Shown one piece after another: positions 58,578 through 64,000 of a DNA stretch of 64,000 nucleotides (positions within the stretch are counted from its first letter, which is position 1; the number at the start of each line of letters is the position of its first letter). The DNA lies in NCBI GenBank assembly GCA_008692225.1, contig VICG01000003.1, positions 2,101,501 through 2,165,500 on the forward strand, written 5' to 3'. Source of the stretch: Monilinia fructicola. Its lineage: Eukaryota; Ascomycota; Leotiomycetes; Helotiales; Sclerotiniaceae. The translations under genes and the position numbers were made by a program. The notes beneath the pieces are model-generated. The model saw only the letters and a list, made by a program, of their open reading frames with translations, was not told the DNA's origin and did no database searches.

Positions 58578-60104
58578 GATGTCGAATGGTGGGGGTGATG
58601 GTTGATGATTGCGGGGTATTCAAGTAGAAAGAAAAATCTGGGCTGGGGTCATTTATACGACTGGCAGAAAGCAAGATTATTGGTTCACCGCTTTATGACA
58701 TCGAAAGGCGGTGAAATATCATTCATCCTACATATATATTTTCTGTCAAGTTCGAATTCAATGATTCATTAACCTCCAGCTTAGGTAGGCAGTCAGTTTG
58801 TTCATTGACCTCTCCATCGACCTCTCCATCCTCCATCTTATTAGTACCTCCAAGTGGCCAGTACTGATTTGCGTTCTGTGTTTCATCCTTCCAAGACTTG
58901 AAGCAAATGTTGCTCTTCAGTATGAGAATTCCAAGTAAGATTCAATCGAGCAAAAAACATTAATCGCTTTCCTCTTCATGCAACGTCTACGACTCCATCA
59001 AGTACCATAAAGAGCATTGATCATGACTCTGAGTACTAATAAGTATATTTGGTTGATAACTTATTCCAACTTCAATTGAAAGTAGAAACCCTCTTTATAC
59101 CTATATCTACTCGTCACTTTCTAGTTCCAGAGATCGTCATCTTGGCTACTGTGAAGAAGCAATGAGATTCCGAGACAATAACTTGGAACTCACATCGGTT
59201 AGGAGACGGTTACTGCAGCTCCTAACAATGGGCAATATTGCTTCGTTTTGTTTGAGTCCCTCTTGTCCCTACGGCCCAAGATCTGGTGCCGTAGGCAAGT
59301 TACTGATTGTTGCAGGATATGATTCGGGGATTTGATTTGGAGCTGAAGCTATTCTACCACAGATCTTTAGATCTTGGTGTCATGCAGTACCTAGTACCTG
59401 GATTAAACGCCTAAACGGGACAAACACTCGGTCATCGTGTTTTGACTACGTGGCGGTAAATTCGTTGAACCCGATGACCAATATTTGCAACCTTGGTATA
59501 TTCAATGGCCAGAAACTTTGGAAGCATTCATTGTACAAAAACTTCACATAACCAGGAACATTACATCAAGTGATGCACACTAAGATGCATGTTTGTGTAG
59601 CATCTGCGACTCCAGATCACTCATGACTTCACGTTGGTTTATTAGCTAGGCTAGTAGACTACCACTATTCTCCTTTCTTGTGATCTAAGCTTCTCTTCAA
59701 AAGTACCTCCCATCCGTTCCCTAGTTTAACCAACAATTCATTGCTTTGACCAAGTCGTACATGATATATCAACTCTTCTCGCAAAAGATCCCCGAAAACG
59801 ATTTTGGAATATTCTGTCTCTCAAATCTTTCCTCTTTTTTGGATTCTCAAAATTCTGAAGAAGATAAGCAAACTGGCAGAAGAGAAAATGTTCATATCTT
59901 CACAGCGGCTTTCAGCTCACCATTTGGAACAAGCACCTCCAGCATATTCGAGTATCTAAAAAACCAGTTCTATATTTAAATTAGAGGTAAATTGTTCCTG
60001 AGTCTTCATTCAACTTGTTGATGGAAAAGGATTTGCAGGATGCGAAGTACAAGAAGATTGCACAACTAGTCTCTAACCAAATAAAGCAATTTTAGAACGC
60101 TCAT
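58578..60104. other. intergenic; ADE2 promoter side
   Basis: About 1.5 kb upstream of ADE2. A plus-strand frame at 59746-59979 and a 24-codon frame from 60021 lie ahead of the next candidate gene and might be its exons, but I could not join them in phase with confidence. Confidence 0.45.
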
Positions 60105-60296
60105 GTGAATCATGACAGGTCTATAATTTCACGTCAACTCGAAGGCTCTATCTGGTTCAACGAAGCATATGACAATGCTATCATTGATTACTACAATGCT
60201 CGAAAGGATCAAATTGAACTAGATAATCTTAGAGCTGGGGCCTGGAAAGCTGGAGCTCGCTGGAGGCACGCAGAATTATCAGGACATGGCTTCTGA
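60105..60296 (+). CDS. possible small protein, 3' part only
   Basis: A 63-codon frame (LEGSIWFNEAYDNAIIDYYN, then RAGAWKAGARWRHAELSGHG) that extends upstream in the same frame to a TTTTAG preceded by CTCTAAC, an ideal acceptor with branch point at about 60070-60095. It therefore looks like a terminal exon. The 5' exon was not established. No family recognised. Confidence 0.35.
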   Translation: MNHDRSIISRQLEGSIWFNEAYDNAIIDYYNARKDQIELDNLRAGAWKAGARWRHAELSGHGF

Positions 60297-60579
60297 ATAT
60301 CCGTTGTTGTTGGGGACTTAAGCTTTCTTTCGAGATGTGGCTTGATTGCACCAGTAATGCGTCAATATTGACACAGTTCTTTGTTGTAAATACATCATGT
60401 TTGATTCACAGTGAATAAGACCTAATTTAGGTTACACTTTGTGATCTGCATTCCAAGGTTGTATAAGAAACCTTCCACTACAATGAATCTACTTAAATAT
60501 TCTTCATAAGTACCTAAGTATCTTCAAACAAGCAACAAACAACAAACCCTCAGACTCTCACATAATTACGTTACCAATC

Positions 60580-60870
60580 ATGTTTCTCAGCAATGCAGAC
60601 TCCAAAGTCTGCACTCCTACATCCATCACTTCGGCCTCGATTCTGGCCTCGACAACAAACTGTTATCCTCGGGCAGTACGAGCCCTCACACGTCGCTATA
60701 CGAAGAAGGCTGCGAAGATGGGTATCGGTATGGAATGGATCGACAAAAAAGTATCGGAGGATGTGGAGATAGTGAGAAAGGAATATATATCGACAGGCAA
60801 AGGAGAACCGTCTGATGAGTTTGTCGTCTGGTTTTATGATGTCGAGGAATATGATAGAGGTCTTTGCTAG
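60580..60870 (+). CDS. small orphan ORF, 96 aa
   Basis: An intact 96-codon frame with ATG at 60580. The N-terminal half is Ser/Thr-rich and basic (RAVRALTRRYTKKAAKMG); the C-terminal half is acidic (WIDKKVSEDVEIVRKEY, then VVWFYDVEEYDRG). No domain recognised. The sharp charge change and good start context make it plausible, but it could be chance. Confidence 0.4.
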   Translation: MFLSNADSKVCTPTSITSASILASTTNCYPRAVRALTRRYTKKAAKMGIGMEWIDKKVSEDVEIVRKEYISTGKGEPSDEFVVWFYDVEEYDRGLC

Positions 60871-61433
60871 ATTTTGTGGTTTTGGCAAGCAGTTTTCGTG
60901 GAGAACAAGTAGTCTGGTATCGCTGATGCGGATCCTAGTCGAATAGGAAGTGAATGGTTAGTCTGCTTGGCGTGTGAAAATGAAGACGGTACAAAATTGA
61001 AGACAGTCAAGATAATTACCCTCCATCATGAATTCGTTATTCTATACAAATATTCCTTCAGTCGTGAATCAAAACGTGTGATATTTAGCACGAATCGATA
61101 TGACCTGGGATCACCTCTAACAATTCTAGTGAACTAAGGAATATTGATTCACGGCCAGATGGGCTGATTTGTTATTGGATGCGGGAATACCAATGAACTT
61201 TTCAATGATACTTTGTATCACTCTACTAGGCTATAAGTTTTCACTCTTCTATCACAAACTCTTCTTCTAAACTCAAACCTTCTGATTTTACCATAGCATA
61301 TCGGTGCCCTCCTAGTACAACACAACTAACCCTTTCAGTTGGGAATATTTTACTTATCTAAGAATTGAAATCTGAGCTCTGCCGGCTCGCTCATACTTTT
61401 GTGACCTAATCCGTCACCTCAAGTCAACTAGTA

Positions 61434-61787
61434 ATGCATAGCTCAACGAAAGATCTTCTCATGAATCTCCAAAGCCAGTTACCCGACGCTTCCTCAATTT
61501 TCTCAATCTACACACCGACTAATACCCCACAAAAAGGAATCACCCAGGCTACCGAGCCCATAAGAGTCAAGCGATCCCCAAATTTCGAAGCATTTAGCAA
61601 CGATGAATGCCTAAAGGCTTCAGACAGACTACTAGCATATACTTCCTTCAGCGACTACGGCTTACAAGAACCCGAAGGTCCAAAGAGCCTAGAGATTACC
61701 CGGGAAGAAGATCCGCCTCCCCAATCTCCTCCCACGACCATGGAACGAATTAAGAGTGTTTTGAGCTTTGAGTCAAACAGAAAGTAA
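61434..61787 (+). CDS. small orphan ORF, 117 aa
   Basis: An intact 117-codon frame, polar and Ser/Pro-rich (MHSSTKDLLMNLQSQLPDAS, then RVKRSPNFEAFSNDECLKAS, then EDPPPQSPPTTMERIKSVL). No domain. A GTAAGG directly after the AGAAA near the stop could be a donor, so a 3' exon is possible (acceptor candidate near 61860). Function unknown. Confidence 0.4.
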   Translation: MHSSTKDLLMNLQSQLPDASSIFSIYTPTNTPQKGITQATEPIRVKRSPNFEAFSNDECLKASDRLLAYTSFSDYGLQEPEGPKSLEITREEDPPPQSPPTTMERIKSVLSFESNRK

Positions 61788-62496
61788 GGGTGCCTTGAAC
61801 CAGTGATTATTGGTATGACATCATATCTATAATAGTAGTCCCTTGAGCTGACTTATGGATAGGAGATTACTATACTTGAGGGGATTGTGTCTGAGGATAT
61901 ATTGTTCAATAAACCAGGCGAGGTTGCCGGAGAGGTTGAAGTCTTTTCGAAGAGTCCCGCCAGAGTGGGTGTGATATTCTGAGTGGCTCTATTGGTATAG
62001 ACATCTTAGTTGAAACGAGTATATTTATTGTTCCATCGGTCTCTACTGAGTGGATTTGGAATTTTGGCTTGGGGTACTTTAGTCTGTTGAGTATTCACTT
62101 TACTTTCAAATCTGTCTTTCATATATTGGCTAGAAACTTTGATTCTCATGACTGTCCATTGCCACCTTCAGGGTTTGATTCTAATATTTTACTCTTACAT
62201 TTATGTACCTTTATGATTCGAAATTCCACAAAGAGTCACCAGAGGATTGTTTGAGAATTATCCAAACCCCCAGATATCCATATCCAGGAAGCCCCATCTA
62301 TTGACACTCCTTCCTAGCATCGATTACAACAGATCGAAAACAACCCAAGTACTGAAGCTTCAATTATCGTAATTAAATGCCCATATCGGCAAGAATAAAC
62401 CGTGCCATAAAGCTCTTCGTTTATTCCTAGACGATAAGAATTCTACGACCCCACAGGCAAGCACTCATCGTCTACGAAAAAGTAAATGTACTTGAG

Positions 62497-63222
62497 ATGC
62501 ATCTCTCCAATCCTCCCCCAGAAGCTCTACACCAACTCGAACGCCATAAAGCTGCACTCTTTTACCATCAACAAAGACTCATTTCGTCACCAACACCACA
62601 AGTCCAGCAGACTTCAAATCAATCACTAGAAGAACGTCAAAGACCTCAGAAGCACATCTCACCAGACCTCCCATTATCAATGGGCAACATGTTTCAAGAT
62701 GGAATAACACAACTGCCTGTGATGTACCTTCCTAAACATCACCACCTCCGGATTCAAAGATTGAGAGCACTAAGGCTTCAAGGTCTCCAATCTCCAACCT
62801 CTCAGAAGCAGGAGGCTAACGAGAATGGAAGAGCTGGCGGGAATATGCAAAGGGAAGAGAACCAGACTCCTAAAATTGGGATCAAATGCAGCAAAACATT
62901 GATTGCAATTTCAAACAGCCGCAAGTTTCTACGAAAAAAACTCCACGACTTCCGCGCTCACAAGTCCCCTGCCAAAATTTCCAGGGAAACAGCTGAGAGG
63001 AGGCAGCGCGAGCTAATTGTGAAGAATACACGAGCCAAACCAGTGGAAATGCAGCTGCATCACCCCATTGACCCCAGCAAGCATGTAATTGAAGAAGGTG
63101 ACGTCGAGGTTAAAGAGCCGATTGAGATGGCAGTCGAATTAGACGCCATACCTTTGCCCACCAGTGACATTTCCCCCGGCTGGCCTTTGCGGCCATCCAT
63201 AGAGTCGGTAGCTTGGATCTAA
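62497..63222 (+). CDS. hypothetical basic protein, 241 aa
   Basis: The longest intact frame in the last 5 kb. It is Gln/His/Lys/Arg-rich: LHQLERHKAALFYHQQRLIS, then KHHHLRIQRLRALRLQGLQS, then SRKFLRKKLHDFRAHKSPAK, then RETAERRQRELIVKNTRAKP, with an acidic C-terminal part (EEGDVEVKEPIEMAVELDAI). Its amphipathic Arg/Leu segments suggest a coiled or nucleic-acid-binding protein, but no family is recognised and there is no signal peptide or membrane segment. Single exon. Confidence 0.5.
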   Translation: MHLSNPPPEALHQLERHKAALFYHQQRLISSPTPQVQQTSNQSLEERQRPQKHISPDLPLSMGNMFQDGITQLPVMYLPKHHHLRIQRLRALRLQGLQSPTSQKQEANENGRAGGNMQREENQTPKIGIKCSKTLIAISNSRKFLRKKLHDFRAHKSPAKISRETAERRQRELIVKNTRAKPVEMQLHHPIDPSKHVIEEGDVEVKEPIEMAVELDAIPLPTSDISPGWPLRPSIESVAWI

Positions 63223-63801
63223 TTTGTTAGTTTGGTATAGAGCATTGTGTTATTTATCTTGTGAATGATATTCAAGTGGGGAAAGGGGCAGAAAAGAGTA
63301 TTGTGGTTTTGGGTCCGAATAAAAGGGGATAAGCGAGTCTGTTATGCCGCTGGCGTCTCACTCAAATGGTGGAGCTATTGAGTAACAGAATCCAATTAAG
63401 TGAAAGGGAGTGACTTACGTCAGTTGTTTGTAGAAGTTGGAGATACAACGATGTAAGTTGCATACTGTCTGCTTTTGGTGATATTTAGGAGACCATATTT
63501 GTTAGCAATTTCATAATTCATTAAAAATATTTTCTCATCCGAAATCCATGAGTAATGACTTTGACTACTCAATTATTAAGACATACGTTTTTGACTGAAC
63601 TCAAAAGCTTCTTTCAGTCACGGTTCGGGTAATATCAATGCAATTATGAATCGATTAATTCTTTAGATAATTGACAAAATAAATGATTCATAAGGCTCAC
63701 AGCCATGATTTCTCTCTATATGTCCCATCACTAAAGGCTTTGTGCGACAATTCTTTCAAATCACGCTTCATCGATACACGCTTTAAACATCATTACTCGA
63801 C

Positions 63802-64000
63802 ATGCCCGAATACAAATTCACACCCAAGAAGCCATTTTCCAACGGAACCATACGTCGAACAGCTGAATGGAATAAAGAAAACCCTCCCTCTTATAACTCT
63901 TACCTGACGGAAGCGAAAGAATGGGAAGACCTCCACCTGGATAACCACCAAAATAATAACGAAGATATCTGTAGCAAGGTAGTACGAGCATCCACTGGAT
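63802..64000 (+). CDS. 5' end of an unidentified gene leaving the window
   Basis: An ATG at 63802 opens a frame that stays open to the window end (66 codons): MPEYKFTPKKPFSNGTIRRT, then NPPSYNSYLTEAKEWEDLHL. The composition is polar and protein-like, and no domain is recognisable yet. It is partial at the 3' side. Confidence 0.45.
   Translation, partial: MPEYKFTPKKPFSNGTIRRTAEWNKENPPSYNSYLTEAKEWEDLHLDNHQNNNEDICSKVVRASTG

Overview
The window looks like nuclear DNA of a filamentous ascomycete. Genes carry short GT-AG introns (about 43-170 nt) with CTAAC/CTGAC branch points, and the families are fungal (GT34 mannosyl/galactosyltransferase, bifunctional Ade2, secreted DPP5, GH16, DHA1 MFS). The style of the proteins suggests Leotiomycetes (Sclerotiniaceae-like), but that is inference. 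No tRNA, rRNA, CRISPR array or intact transposon was recognised.

Layout. 0.4-7.2 kb: DHA1-type MFS transporter (+), splicing factor PRP4 (-), secreted GH16 glucanase (-). 7.2-16.2 kb: a gene-poor interval with at least two relics, an NRPS-like adenylation-domain fragment (about 10.3-10.8 kb) and a long frame broken by stops (about 14.4-15.4 kb). 15.5-19.8 kb: a low-complexity zone of minisatellites around a GT34 glycosyltransferase. 20.4-27.4 kb: three paralogous secreted cysteine-rich genes with three, two and one PAN/apple-like modules. 27.4-29.6 kb: intergenic, with a 237-bp TA-rich microsatellite. 29.6-48.7 kb: membrane glycoprotein, cysteine-rich Zn-binding-type protein, HTH protein, JAC1/HscB co-chaperone, Baeyer-Villiger-type monooxygenase, APH-like phosphotransferase relic and a conserved unknown protein. 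Six of these genes contain 1-nt indels, nearly all in homopolymers. 50-58.6 kb: intact housekeeping or secreted genes DPP5, PHB2, CstF-64/Rna15-like and ADE2. 59-64 kb: small orphan ORFs and the 5' end of a gene leaving the window.

The genes do not form one pathway. PRP4 and the CstF-64-like protein act in mRNA processing, PHB2 and JAC1 in mitochondria, and ADE2 in purine synthesis. GH16, DPP5 and the PAN proteins are predicted to be secreted. The most notable biology is the PAN-protein cluster. The most notable technical point is the 29.8-48.1 kb block of homopolymer indels, which probably reflects sequence error because it also hits JAC1, which is essential in yeast.

Exon boundaries were worked out by hand from splice signals, phase and family conservation. 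Where stated, joined exon lengths were checked to be multiples of three.
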